The notes under the pieces were generated by a model, which had not been told where the DNA came from, did not search any database, and saw nothing but the letters and a program-made list of their open reading frames with translations. A stretch of 12,577 nucleotides of DNA from UBA4655 sp964585575. GTDB taxonomy: Bacteria > Planctomycetota > Planctomycetia > Pirellulales > UBA1268. Position 1 is the stretch's first letter. Each line of letters begins with the position of its first letter. Below are positions 1-12,577 of this stretch, piece after piece. The stretch is from contig CAZPEM010000102.1 of the NCBI GenBank assembly GCA_964585575.1, positions 1 to 12,577 of the forward strand. The letters run 5' to 3'. The position numbers and the translations under genes were made by a program.

Positions 1-2
1 CG

Positions 3-89
3 GCCCGCCTCGAACCGCACAACCGCACGATCCGCCGCAACCTCGAGCGGTTCCGCGGCATGGCAGCCCAGGCCAAGGCCCCGCGATGA
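3..89 (+). CDS. C-terminal tail of an unidentified upstream protein (partial)
   Basis: An open frame enters from the left edge and ends at TGA 87-89, giving 28 residues (ARLEPHNRTIRRNL... ending QAKAPR). It is rich in Arg and looks like a basic C-terminal helix. The stop overlaps the ATG of the following hydrolase in an ATGA arrangement, the usual sign of translational coupling and of a shared operon. Too little is visible to name a family. The coding call rests on the open frame, the overlap, and an AAGG Shine-Dalgarno-like sequence for the next gene lying inside this tail at 75-78. Confidence 0.55.
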   Translation, partial: ARLEPHNRTIRRNLERFRGMAAQAKAPR

Positions 90-904
90 AGGCCGAAACG
101 AAGCACGTCGCCGTTCGCGGTGGATCGATCACGGCGCACGTCGCGGGGGACGGCCCGCCGCTCGTGTGCATCCACGGGTTTCCGCTCGACCACCGGATGT
201 GGGCGTTCCAGGAGCCGCTTGCCGACGTCGCGACGCTCGTCATGCCCGACCTGCGGGGCTTCGGCGAAAGCCTGGGAGCGGCGCCGATCGAGAGCATCCG
301 CCAGTTGGCCGACGACTCCGCCGCGGTGATCAGGGCGGTTGTCCCCGGAGAGCGGGCGGTCGTCTGCGGCCTCTCGATGGGAGGCTACGTCGCCGAGCAC
401 CTGGCCGTGCATCATCCCGAGGTCGTCCGCGGGCTCATCCTCGTCGACACGCGGATCGAGGCCGACACCGACGCGGCGAGGGCGGGCCGGCGCGATCTCG
501 CGGCGCGGGTCGCCCGGGTCGGCTCGCGGATCGCGGCGGAGGCGATGGTGCCGAAGCTGCTCGCGCCGACGTCCGATCAAGGGCGGCGTTCACCCGTCGC
601 CGAGAGCCTCCACCGCATGATCCTCGAGGCCGACCCCGCCACGATCCAGCAGGCGCTCGCGGCGCTCGCCGATCGGCCCGACATGACCGAAGCGATGCGT
701 GCGGTCCGTGTGCCGACGCTGCTCGTCGTGGGGGAGGAGGATTCGATCACGCCGCCCGAGGTGATGCGGTCGATCGTCCAGGTGATGCCGCAGGCCCGTC
801 TGGTGGAACTGCCCGGCTGCGGCCACATGACGCCGATGGAGGATCCCGACGCCTTCAACCGGCTGGTCCGCGGCTTTCTCTCGGGAATTCCCGCGGCCTC
901 CTGA
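86..904 (+). CDS. alpha/beta-fold hydrolase
   Basis: This 272-residue protein has the full catalytic signature of the alpha/beta hydrolase superfamily. The HGFPLDHRMW segment (His30-Gly31 onward) carries the oxyanion-loop HG motif. The nucleophile elbow GLSMGG contains Ser97. VGEEDSITPP contains the likely acid Asp219, and GCGHMTPMEDP contains the catalytic His247. The length is normal for small soluble esterases, lactonases and peroxidase-like members. No signal peptide or membrane segment is seen, so it is probably cytoplasmic. The pattern resembles 3-oxoadipate enol-lactonase-like proteins, but the motifs cannot fix a substrate. The ATG overlaps the upstream stop and has AAGG at 75-78, seven bases ahead, which supports this start. 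The last 50 bp are shared with the convergent membrane-protein gene on the other strand. Confidence 0.93.
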   Translation: MKAETKHVAVRGGSITAHVAGDGPPLVCIHGFPLDHRMWAFQEPLADVATLVMPDLRGFGESLGAAPIESIRQLADDSAAVIRAVVPGERAVVCGLSMGGYVAEHLAVHHPEVVRGLILVDTRIEADTDAARAGRRDLAARVARVGSRIAAEAMVPKLLAPTSDQGRRSPVAESLHRMILEADPATIQQALAALADRPDMTEAMRAVRVPTLLVVGEEDSITPPEVMRSIVQVMPQARLVELPGCGHMTPMEDPDAFNRLVRGFLSGIPAAS

Positions 905-1643
905 AGGGCCGGCCGCGACGCGCAAGCCATTCGAGGCGTTCCCTCGTGCCGAGTGTCGGCAGGATTCGCCGCTCGACGGGGTCGCTTGCGAGCACCCACT
1001 GGTGCCACCGCCGCGCCGCCTCGATGAGCGGTTCCGCCCCAGGGTCGGCGAGGGCCCGCGCGGTGTCCATGGCCGCCTGGAACGCGGCCGGAGAGAGCGA
1101 CTCCGCAGCTCGCCGGGCCGCGTCGGTCCAACGAGGAAGCCGCGAAGGCGAAGCGGCGAGGGCGGCGCGGAAGTCCTCGATCGCGTCATCGAGCGCGGGG
1201 TAGGGCTCCGGGAAGACGACACTGTCGGCCTCGAAACGCGGCCCGCCTCGCCTTCGAGGCGGAGGAATGTCGCGAGCCGAAAACCTCCGCAGGAACTCGA
1301 CGCTCCCCGCTTCCGTGAGGACAGCGATGTGGCGACCGACCGCGGCCGCGAGTGGATCGTCGGGCAGGGCCTTCGCCCGCGATCCGGCGACGAACCCAGC
1401 GGTGAGCGAACTTGCGAGCACCACCGCCGCGATCGCACGCCGCCGCCACCGCGTCGACACCGCCCGCGGCTCCCGTCCCCCCGCCGGGCCCACCGCCGAC
1501 ATCTCGATCGTCGTCGCCGCCAGGCTCGGATGGGCTTCCCCCTTCGGCAGATGGTCGAGCATCCGCCAGGCCCGCTCCCTGCCGGCCTCGAACAGGTCGT
1601 CGTCCTTCACGGTGAAATCGGCGTCGTCCCGGGCGTGTTCCAT
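855..1643 (-). CDS. single-pass membrane protein of unknown function, partner of the ECF sigma factor gene
   Basis: I do not recognise a family for this 262-residue protein. Residues 1-66 are charged and likely cytoplasmic. WRRRA then precedes one hydrophobic segment (about 70-87, IAAVVLASSLTAGFVAG), and a long Arg/Ala-rich region follows, probably outside the cytoplasm. The topology (about 65 cytosolic residues, one helix, C-terminal sensor-sized domain) is that of many anti-sigma factors. However, there is no cysteine at all, so the HxxxCxxC zinc motif of ZAS anti-sigma factors is absent. The start lies 7 nt after the sigma factor stop, with a GGAG Shine-Dalgarno-like sequence overlapping the end of that gene, so the two are almost certainly cotranscribed. 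An anti-sigma role is inferred from position and topology only. The 3' end overlaps the hydrolase gene by 50 bp. Confidence 0.8.
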   Translation of the reverse strand: MEHARDDADFTVKDDDLFEAGRERAWRMLDHLPKGEAHPSLAATTIEMSAVGPAGGREPRAVSTRWRRRAIAAVVLASSLTAGFVAGSRAKALPDDPLAAAVGRHIAVLTEAGSVEFLRRFSARDIPPPRRRGGPRFEADSVVFPEPYPALDDAIEDFRAALAASPSRLPRWTDAARRAAESLSPAAFQAAMDTARALADPGAEPLIEAARRWHQWVLASDPVERRILPTLGTRERLEWLARRGRPFRRPREFPRESRGPAG

Positions 1644-1650
1644 CGTCGGC

Positions 1651-2298
1651 TCACTCCGCGTCGCCGCAGTAGGGCGAGAGGGCGACCCGCAGGTTTTCGC
1701 GGGCGCGAAACAGCAGCGACTTCACCGCCGGCACGGTGATCCCCATCGCCTCGGCGATCTCCTCGTGGGAACACTGCTCGAACTTCGAGAGGAGCACGGC
1801 CGTCCGCTGATGCTCGTTGAGGTCGGCCACCGCCCGCTGCACGACGGCCTGCAGCTCGTGACGATCGGCCTGCCGCGTGGGGAGCCTGCCGCTCGCGTCG
1901 ATCGCGACCGTGTCGAGCGCCAGCGCGCTCGACGACGCCGACGCGCTCGTGGGGATGCCGTGCTCCCGCCGACGGTGGGCCCGCTGCCTCGCGTCCTTCG
2001 CGGCGTTGAGCGCGATCGTGTAGAGCCAGGTCGAGAACCGGGCCGTCGGCCGGTAGGAGGCCCGCGAGCGGTAGACCCGCAGGAACGTCTCCTGGGCGAG
2101 GTCCTCGGCGAGCGCGTGGTCTCCGGTCTGATGCCAGAGGAGCGTCACGAGCCGGTCCTGCCAGAGCAGGATCAGGTCCTCGAACGCGGTGGCGTCGCCC
2201 CGCCGGACCCGTTCCATGAGTTCGGCAGACGGGTCGGCCAGCACGGCCGACGAACCCGCGGCAGACGAACCCGATTGGCGGAAGTCGATCGACCCCAT
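1651..2298 (-). CDS. ECF-type RNA polymerase sigma factor
   Basis: This protein of about 215 residues has the two-domain layout of extracytoplasmic-function sigma-70 factors. Region 2 spans about 27-95, with the core-binding signature DLAQETFLRVYR (about 66-77) followed by FSTWLYTIALNAAKD. Region 4 spans about 148-206, with the helix-turn-helix CSHEEIAEAMGITVPAVKSLLFRARENLR split over about 176-204. A 40-residue linker rich in Ser/Ala/Thr joins them; there is no region 1.1 or region 3, as is typical for the class. It directs RNA polymerase to a small regulon that cannot be read from this window. The frame can also open one codon earlier at a GTG (2301). I prefer ATG 2298, although neither has a good Shine-Dalgarno sequence. 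The membrane-protein gene begins 7 nt downstream. A tRNA gene lies 44 nt upstream in the same direction. Confidence 0.93.
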   Translation of the reverse strand: MGSIDFRQSGSSAAGSSAVLADPSAELMERVRRGDATAFEDLILLWQDRLVTLLWHQTGDHALAEDLAQETFLRVYRSRASYRPTARFSTWLYTIALNAAKDARQRAHRRREHGIPTSASASSSALALDTVAIDASGRLPTRQADRHELQAVVQRAVADLNEHQRTAVLLSKFEQCSHEEIAEAMGITVPAVKSLLFRARENLRVALSPYCGDAE

Positions 2299-2300
2299 CA

Positions 2301-2330
2301 CGCCGAGAACCGGAGACGCCGAGAACCGGA
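2301..2330. repeat. two-copy direct repeat (14-nt unit, 16-nt period) in the sigma factor leader
   Basis: The sequence CGCCGAGAACCGGA occurs at 2301-2314 and again at 2317-2330. It fills most of the 44-nt gap between the tRNA 3' end and the sigma factor start, so it would be in the 5' leader of the sigma mRNA or in the tRNA trailer. Function is unknown. It could be a simple duplication or a paired protein-binding site. Confidence 0.7.
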
Positions 2331-2342
2331 CGAGAAAACGAA

Positions 2343-2415
2343 TGGAGCGGAGGAGGATCGAACTCCCAACCTCGGCATTGCGAACGCCGCGCTCTCCCAG
2401 TTGAGCTACCGCCCC
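2343..2415 (-). tRNA. tRNA-Ala, anticodon CGC
   Basis: Reading the minus strand, a full 73-nt cloverleaf can be drawn by hand. The acceptor stem is GGGGCGG/CCGCTCC with discriminator A. The D arm contains AGCTCAACTGGGAGAGC. The anticodon stem CGGCG/TGCCG (one G-U pair) closes the loop TTCGCAA with anticodon CGC. The variable loop is AGGTT, and the T arm is GGGAG-TTCGATC-CTCCT. A G3:U70 wobble pair, the major alanine identity element, is present and agrees with the anticodon. The 3' CCA is not encoded (TTC follows), so it must be added after transcription. This isoacceptor reads GCG, a frequent codon in this GC-rich DNA. The gene is co-oriented with the sigma factor gene that follows after 44 nt. 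Confidence 0.95.
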
Positions 2416-2612
2416 GTGCGGTCGGCGATGGCTCGCCCGGCCGCGGGAAGATTTGATCGTAAGGCACCGGCGAAAGCGTGTCCAGAAGCGTCGCAGCCCC
2501 GGCTTCCGAGCGGGCTCCGCCCGATGTCCGACTGTGGAACTGGCGTCCCGACACTACGATGGAGGCGTTCCACGGACCTTCGACCGCCGACCTGGAAACT
2601 TCCCCGCTCTCC
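2416..2612. other. divergent intergenic region between tRNA-Ala and uvrA
   Basis: This 197-bp gap must hold the promoters for the tRNA (minus) and for uvrA (plus). A short AT-richer patch (about 2449-2462, around GATTTGATCGTAAGG) is the most likely promoter area, but I cannot assign convincing -35 and -10 boxes. I found neither an E. coli-type SOS box (CTGT-N8-ACAG) nor a Gram-positive-type GAAC-N4-GTTC site, so LexA control of uvrA is not supported by sequence. If uvrA starts at 2559 or 2478 instead of 2613, part of this region would be coding. Confidence 0.6.
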
Positions 2613-8558
<5,946 letters not shown>

Positions 8559-9802
8559 TCCGCGGCCGCTCGAGCGGCGGGGCCTGCCCGACGCGATCGA
8601 GCTGGTCCACGGCCGTCGCGACGCCCGAGAGCCAGTAGACCGAGTAGCCAAACCGCCACGAGAGCCAGTGCGTGAGCTTCACGCTGGCGTTGGCCCCCAC
8701 TTCGCCGAAGAACGCCGTCTGGTCGGCCTCGGCGTCGCCATCCATCACGAACCATTCCGTCGGCACGTTCGTCCGCGAGTAGGCCTGGTTGTAGAAGATG
8801 CCCGCCTTGCCGACGCCGTTGACAGTCACGTCCTGCCCGCGGTTCCAGAGCATGACGTCGGCCCCGACCTGGCCGCCGTACATGTCGTTGCCGGTCTGCG
8901 TATTGATCCGGTCGACCCCGAATCCGTCGAGGCCGTCGTACCGGTCGACGATGTTCAGCCCCTCGTTCCACTCCACCCAGCGGAAGCCGGCGATCCAGGT
9001 GATCGGCGTCGATGTCTTCCGCCGCCAGTTGAACTCGGCCGACTGGATGTTGCCGCTGGTTCGGAGGCGGGCCCAGTCGATGTCGCTGTAGTTGAGCCCG
9101 GCGAGGTTGTTCATCTCGTAGCCGCCGTCGGAATGGGGCGTGGACTGCTCCCCCTCGAATCCGTAGACACGAAAGTAGCTCCCCTCGAAGGCGTAGGTGC
9201 AGTCGAGGTTCAACTGCAGCGTGTACCGCGAGCCGGTCGAGACCGGCGTCTGCGCCTGATCGGCGTCGAGCACGGTGGCGAAGGGCGCGGTGTCGTTGAC
9301 GAAGAGTGGCCGGCTCGGGATCGCCCCCTGCCAGAGCATGAGGGCGTCTACCTGCCCGACCAGCCTTGGCTCCACGTTGTAGAAGATCCGATTGAGCCAG
9401 CCCTTCGCGTCACGGCACTTCCGGCAGCCCCTGCCCGAGCATGCATGGCACGGGTCGCAGGAATCCCCATGGGCGACCGGCGGGCCGTGATGCCCGGAAA
9501 GTTCCACGAGGCCCTCCTTGCCCGCGTTGCCGACCGCGCCAGCCTGATCCGCCCGATCGAGCGCCGACGCAAGATCGCGGTCGTCAGCCGCATTCGCCGC
9601 CCGGATCGTGGACGTCGCGCCGGGCTCGTCCGTGATCACGTATTCGGAGGCGTAACGAGCGAGCGGCATGACGTCGCCGGCGGTCGCGGACTGGTGTGAA
9701 ACAAAGACCGCGGCCGCGAGGATCAAGCCGGTGATCGTGGCCGCACGCCCCGCATCACTGCTACGTGCACCGCAAAAGAAACGAGCGTTCATGGCGTCAG
9801 AG

Positions 9803-9808
9803 CCCTCC
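9803..9808 (-). promoter_or_regulatory. ribosome binding site that decides the start of the beta-barrel gene
   Basis: On the minus strand GGAGGG (within a longer GGGGGAGGG) sits 10 nt before ATG 9792. It is the only strong Shine-Dalgarno match near a start codon in this frame. It favours the signal-peptide start over the 98-codon upstream extension. Confidence 0.65.
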
Positions 9809-10240
9809 CCCTGGAAAATGTCCGCCCGTTGTTTCGACTTCCGGTCGTGCCGGTCCTGACCGTGGGTCCTCGAGTGCGGGTTACGGAAGATGGCGAATCT
9901 GGGGCCAGACCTCCCTGGGCCGATTGGCAATAGCCGCAAACGCCGCGGGGCGGGGGCTGCCGGCCAAGCGGATCTGCCCACAGGCGCTGGGTTTCGCAGG
10001 CTTTTCCAGTCTCCCAATGCCCATTCTTTGACACCGCCGCAGAACCCGCATACCGTCACGGTCCGGTCCCTACGGGGGACGTTCACCCTTTTTGTAATGC
10101 CCTATTTTTGAGGCTATGCCCCTGCTAATGACGATCCTTCCGTCGGGTGTCCCTCTCTGCAGAGGCGCCGTCCCCCTTTCATACTGCCTTTCAGAAACGT
10201 ATCGCATTTTTCCCCGTTCCGTCCACGCCTAGCACTCGCC

Positions 10241-10245
10241 AAAGG
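10241..10245 (+). promoter_or_regulatory. ribosome binding site of the giant surface protein gene
   Basis: AAAGG lies 8 nt before ATG 10254. A TAG at 10230-10232 is in the same frame with no other start codon between it and this ATG, so 10254 is the first possible start and has a suitable Shine-Dalgarno sequence. Confidence 0.6.
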
Positions 10246-10253
10246 TATCTCGG

Positions 10254-12577
10254 ATGCGATTCTTCAGACAGCGACGATCCTTCTCCTCTCTCTGGTCCTT
10301 CGCAAGCATGGGCATCGCGCGTCGATTCGGCCGCGCGGCCCGCGATGGCTCGACCCAACGTCGCAGCCGTGAATCGTTTTCGGCGTGGCGGCTCGCGAGT
10401 GAGCCGCTCGAGGGGCGAAAGGTTTTGGCGACGATATTGGGCGTAAGCGACGACGTTGCTCCGTTGATTGGAGGCGTCGCTAATTCGTCGTCGGCATGGA
10501 CTAACGACAGTGACTTGCTCGTTACGCTGGACGTTCGGACTCACTCGGACGGCGATGTGATCGCACTTCGTAACAGCGGCATCATTATTAGCCTTTCCGC
10601 GCCACTAACGCAGGCGGAAATTGACGGCGGCACCATAACTTTGGCGACAGGACCACTACCCGAAGGTCTTGCCATTTTGACCGCCACAGGGGGTACGCAG
10701 CCGACATCCCCGCAATTTCAGTTCAAGGTCGACTCCGTGGGGCCATCTGGTGCGTCGCTCACAAGCAGTCCAATCATTACGTCCGATTCGACGCCAACTC
10801 TGGCGGGCAGTTGGAGCCAGAATCAGGAAGGATCAACGACTTCGAGAGAGACTCTGTCCGTAACGATCGGCGGTGTCACATATGGCAGCGGACCGGGCAT
10901 GGTGGGCGGCGTATTGAATACGCCCAATTCAACGACATGGAATCTCACGGTGCCCGGTGCGCTCGCCGACGACAGCTACGCTGTCAGCATGACCGTCACG
11001 GACCAAGCAGGGAACGTCGCCACGTCGCTCGGATCTTTGTTGATTGACACCACCTTCCCGTCCATTACGAAGGTCGAAGTGCCGGCTGGCATCTATCGCC
11101 AAAACGAACTACTTCCGATCGTCCTTACCATGAGCGAGAAAGTATTCGTGACCGGCACGCCAACCATGACTCTAAGTATCAACGGCAACTCGCGGACAGC
11201 GACATACTGGTCAGGCACCGAGTCGAACACTCTTACGTTCCTTTACACCGTCACGGCCAATGACACCAACGATGTCAACGACATGCAGTATGGGCCCATT
11301 AACAACATCAACAACGACATCAATAACCCTCCGATCGTTTCAATAACCGACTTCTCCGGCAACCCGCTGAACCTGTTCCTCCCGTCTTTTGAAACACAAA
11401 AGGCCTACGTCGTAACCCAGCCCGCGGCCCCGCCTGCGTTTACGCTACTTGATAACACGCAGACGCCCCTCGGCCCTGGAAGCGACCCGCGTGCCACCCC
11501 TGTCAGCACGGTGGTGCTGACATTTGACGTGCCGATCCCGTTTGAAAACGAGAGCGGCGATCCGCGGTCCGGGTACCTCAGCTTGGAGGACTTGGAGTTG
11601 ACCAGAGATGGTGCTCAGGTGGATATCGTCGCCGGAGGCGGCGTGCTGCCTATTCGGCTCATACCTGATGTCACGAGCAACCAGGGTCGTCAGACGTTTG
11701 AAATCAGTAACTTTTCAAATATTACACAGTTGCCTGGCACCTACATTCTCACGTTCGCGGATGCTCAGATCGGAACGCAGTCCACCATCACTTGGGTGAT
11801 GACCGAGGCCACGCCCGTGCAATTGACTGTCGACGCAATCACTCTGGCTCCCTTGGGTGCCATCAACCCCCGCCTCACGGAGGTCAATTCGGTCAACATT
11901 AAGTTCAGTCAGAATGTTTTTAACGTCGACCTGACTGACTTTACGCTCACGCGGGATGGCGGGATCGATTTGCTGGCTGGTTCCAACGTCGTACTGAGCG
12001 GAAGCGGCGACAGCTATGTTTTGTCCGGCCTTCCTGTCCTCACATCCGTCGAGGGATCGTATCGGCTCACCGTGTCCGAGACGAACGCGACCCCAATTCA
12101 GACCTACGCTGGCGGAAAGCTAATTGCCCCAAAGAGCATTGAATGGATTTACGACCGGGAGCCAACGATCGACTCGGTCACTCCCGTTGGAGCAGGAGGC
12201 ACGAAAAAAGTCGGAGAGATTGTCGGGTTTGACGTCACGTTCAATGAGCCCGTGTTTGTGACGGGCCGGCCCGCACTCCCTTTGCTTATCGGGTCTGACA
12301 AGAAGTCCGCCAGCTATGTGTCGGGGAACGGCACCGATACTCTGCGATTTGAATACACGGTCGCTACGGGTGACGAAGATCTCGACGGCATCACGTTCAA
12401 CTCCTCCGCTATCTCTCTAGCGTCAGTCGGAGACACCATCGTTGATAAAGCGGGAAGCGGAGCAAGGCTGCAATTCACGCCTCCTTCCCTCGTGGACTTT
12501 CTCGTCGATGGCAGGGGACCAGCCGTCTCCAGCGTCACGCCCCCCTCGCCGGGCGTCTACACCGCCACGGGAACGGC
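10254..12577 (+). CDS. giant surface/adhesin-type repeat protein with LEPR-xLL-like N-terminus (5' part only)
   Basis: The frame stays open from ATG 10254 to the window end (774 complete codons), so the C-terminus is missing. The N-terminus is Arg-rich, and residues 50-59 (EPLEGRKVLA) match the LEPR-xLL-type motif found at the start of very large planctomycetal extracellular proteins. Beta-rich modules follow. About 159-268 is an Ig-like domain ending TVTDQAGNVATSLGSLLIDTT. About 271-385 and 639-765 are two related repeats sharing VFVTGxPxxxLxI, then YxSGxxxxTLxFxYTV. About 399-525 and 527-635 are two copies of another module with DLELTRDG (446) and DFTLTRDG (562). A third copy of the first type starts at the edge (VSSVTPPSPGVY). 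Such proteins are exported and act in adhesion or surface structure; the role here is inferred. There is no classic signal peptide. Base composition is clearly lower in G+C than the rest of the window. Confidence 0.88.
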   Translation, partial: MRFFRQRRSFSSLWSFASMGIARRFGRAARDGSTQRRSRESFSAWRLASEPLEGRKVLATILGVSDDVAPLIGGVANSSSAWTNDSDLLVTLDVRTHSDGDVIALRNSGIIISLSAPLTQAEIDGGTITLATGPLPEGLAILTATGGTQPTSPQFQFKVDSVGPSGASLTSSPIITSDSTPTLAGSWSQNQEGSTTSRETLSVTIGGVTYGSGPGMVGGVLNTPNSTTWNLTVPGALADDSYAVSMTVTDQAGNVATSLGSLLIDTTFPSITKVEVPAGIYRQNELLPIVLTMSEKVFVTGTPTMTLSINGNSRTATYWSGTESNTLTFLYTVTANDTNDVNDMQYGPINNINNDINNPPIVSITDFSGNPLNLFLPSFETQKAYVVTQPAAPPAFTLLDNTQTPLGPGSDPRATPVSTVVLTFDVPIPFENESGDPRSGYLSLEDLELTRDGAQVDIVAGGGVLPIRLIPDVTSNQGRQTFEISNFSNITQLPGTYILTFADAQIGTQSTITWVMTEATPVQLTVDAITLAPLGAINPRLTEVNSVNIKFSQNVFNVDLTDFTLTRDGGIDLLAGSNVVLSGSGDSYVLSGLPVLTSVEGSYRLTVSETNATPIQTYAGGKLIAPKSIEWIYDREPTIDSVTPVGAGGTKKVGEIVGFDVTFNEPVFVTGRPALPLLIGSDKKSASYVSGNGTDTLRFEYTVATGDEDLDGITFNSSAISLASVGDTIVDKAGSGARLQFTPPSLVDFLVDGRGPAVSSVTPPSPGVYTATGT

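Larger units (their letters stand above)
9793..10253. other. 461-bp divergent intergenic region between two envelope protein genes
   Basis: No convincing gene is seen here. The half next to the beta-barrel gene is GC-rich; from about 10085 it turns AT-richer (runs such as CCCTTTTTGTAATGCCC and CTATTTTTGAGG). This is where promoters for both divergent genes must lie. One weak plus-strand candidate is TTGTAA (10092-10097), 17 nt before TATGCC (10115-10120); it matches the sigma-70 consensus poorly. A 10-nt palindrome CTCTGCAGAG lies at about 10155-10164. Short frames that open here lack family features and good ribosome binding sites. Confidence 0.55.

Noticed and set aside
2416..2612. Possible SOS/LexA operator in front of uvrA.
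   Set aside because: No CTGT-N8-ACAG or GAAC-N4-GTTC site could be found by eye. CTGTGGAACTGG near 2530 has only one half-site.
9793..10086. 98-codon upstream extension of the beta-barrel frame.
   Set aside because: The signal peptide and a strong Shine-Dalgarno sequence place the start at 9792. The extension would bury the signal peptide inside the protein and has no family features.
9890..10446. Small plus-strand frames at 9890-10111 and 10147-10446.
   Set aside because: They have no good ribosome binding site or recognisable features. The second overlaps the start of the giant surface protein in another frame.
11299..11328. AAC/ATC-rich stretch that looks like a short tandem DNA repeat.
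   Set aside because: It is only about 30 bp, irregular, in frame, and encodes the Asn-rich stretch of the surface protein. It is not a microsatellite or a CRISPR-type array.

Overview
The window looks like a chromosomal segment of a planctomycete, probably of the Pirellulales lineage. Four points support this: a double-length (tandem) UvrA of the kind known from the PVC superphylum, a secreted beta-barrel protein resembling planctomycetal BBP7-type proteins, a giant surface protein with an LEPR-xLL-like N-terminal motif, and an ECF sigma factor paired with a lineage-specific membrane protein. The first 10 kb is very GC-rich. The last 2.4 kb is clearly poorer in G+C.

Layout. Positions 1-89 hold the C-terminal tail of an unidentified plus-strand gene, whose stop overlaps the start of an alpha/beta hydrolase (86-904, +). 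A minus-strand group follows when read right to left: tRNA-Ala(CGC) at 2415-2343, an ECF sigma factor (2298-1651) and a single-pass membrane protein of unknown function (1643-855). The last of these runs 50 bp into the hydrolase from the opposite side. Facing away from the tRNA is a roughly 6-kb uvrA (2613-8558, +) encoding two complete UvrA units in one chain: four ABC ATPase heads and four paired-CxxC zinc modules. Its 3' end overlaps by 62 bp the 3' end of a convergent gene for an exported beta-barrel protein with a Cys-rich N-terminal segment (9792-8497, -). After a 461-bp intergenic region, a large surface or adhesin-type protein starts at 10254 (+) and runs off the end of the window.

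How the genes relate. The sigma factor and the membrane protein are probably one regulatory unit, with the membrane protein as candidate regulator or partner. uvrA is the damage-recognition subunit of nucleotide excision repair and stands alone as a transcription unit. The divergent beta-barrel and giant repeat protein are both envelope or surface components and share one intergenic region. I see no CRISPR array, insertion sequence, phage gene or recognisable defence system. The most notable content is the internally asymmetric tandem UvrA, the cysteine cluster in the beta-barrel protein, and the compositional break at the giant surface protein.
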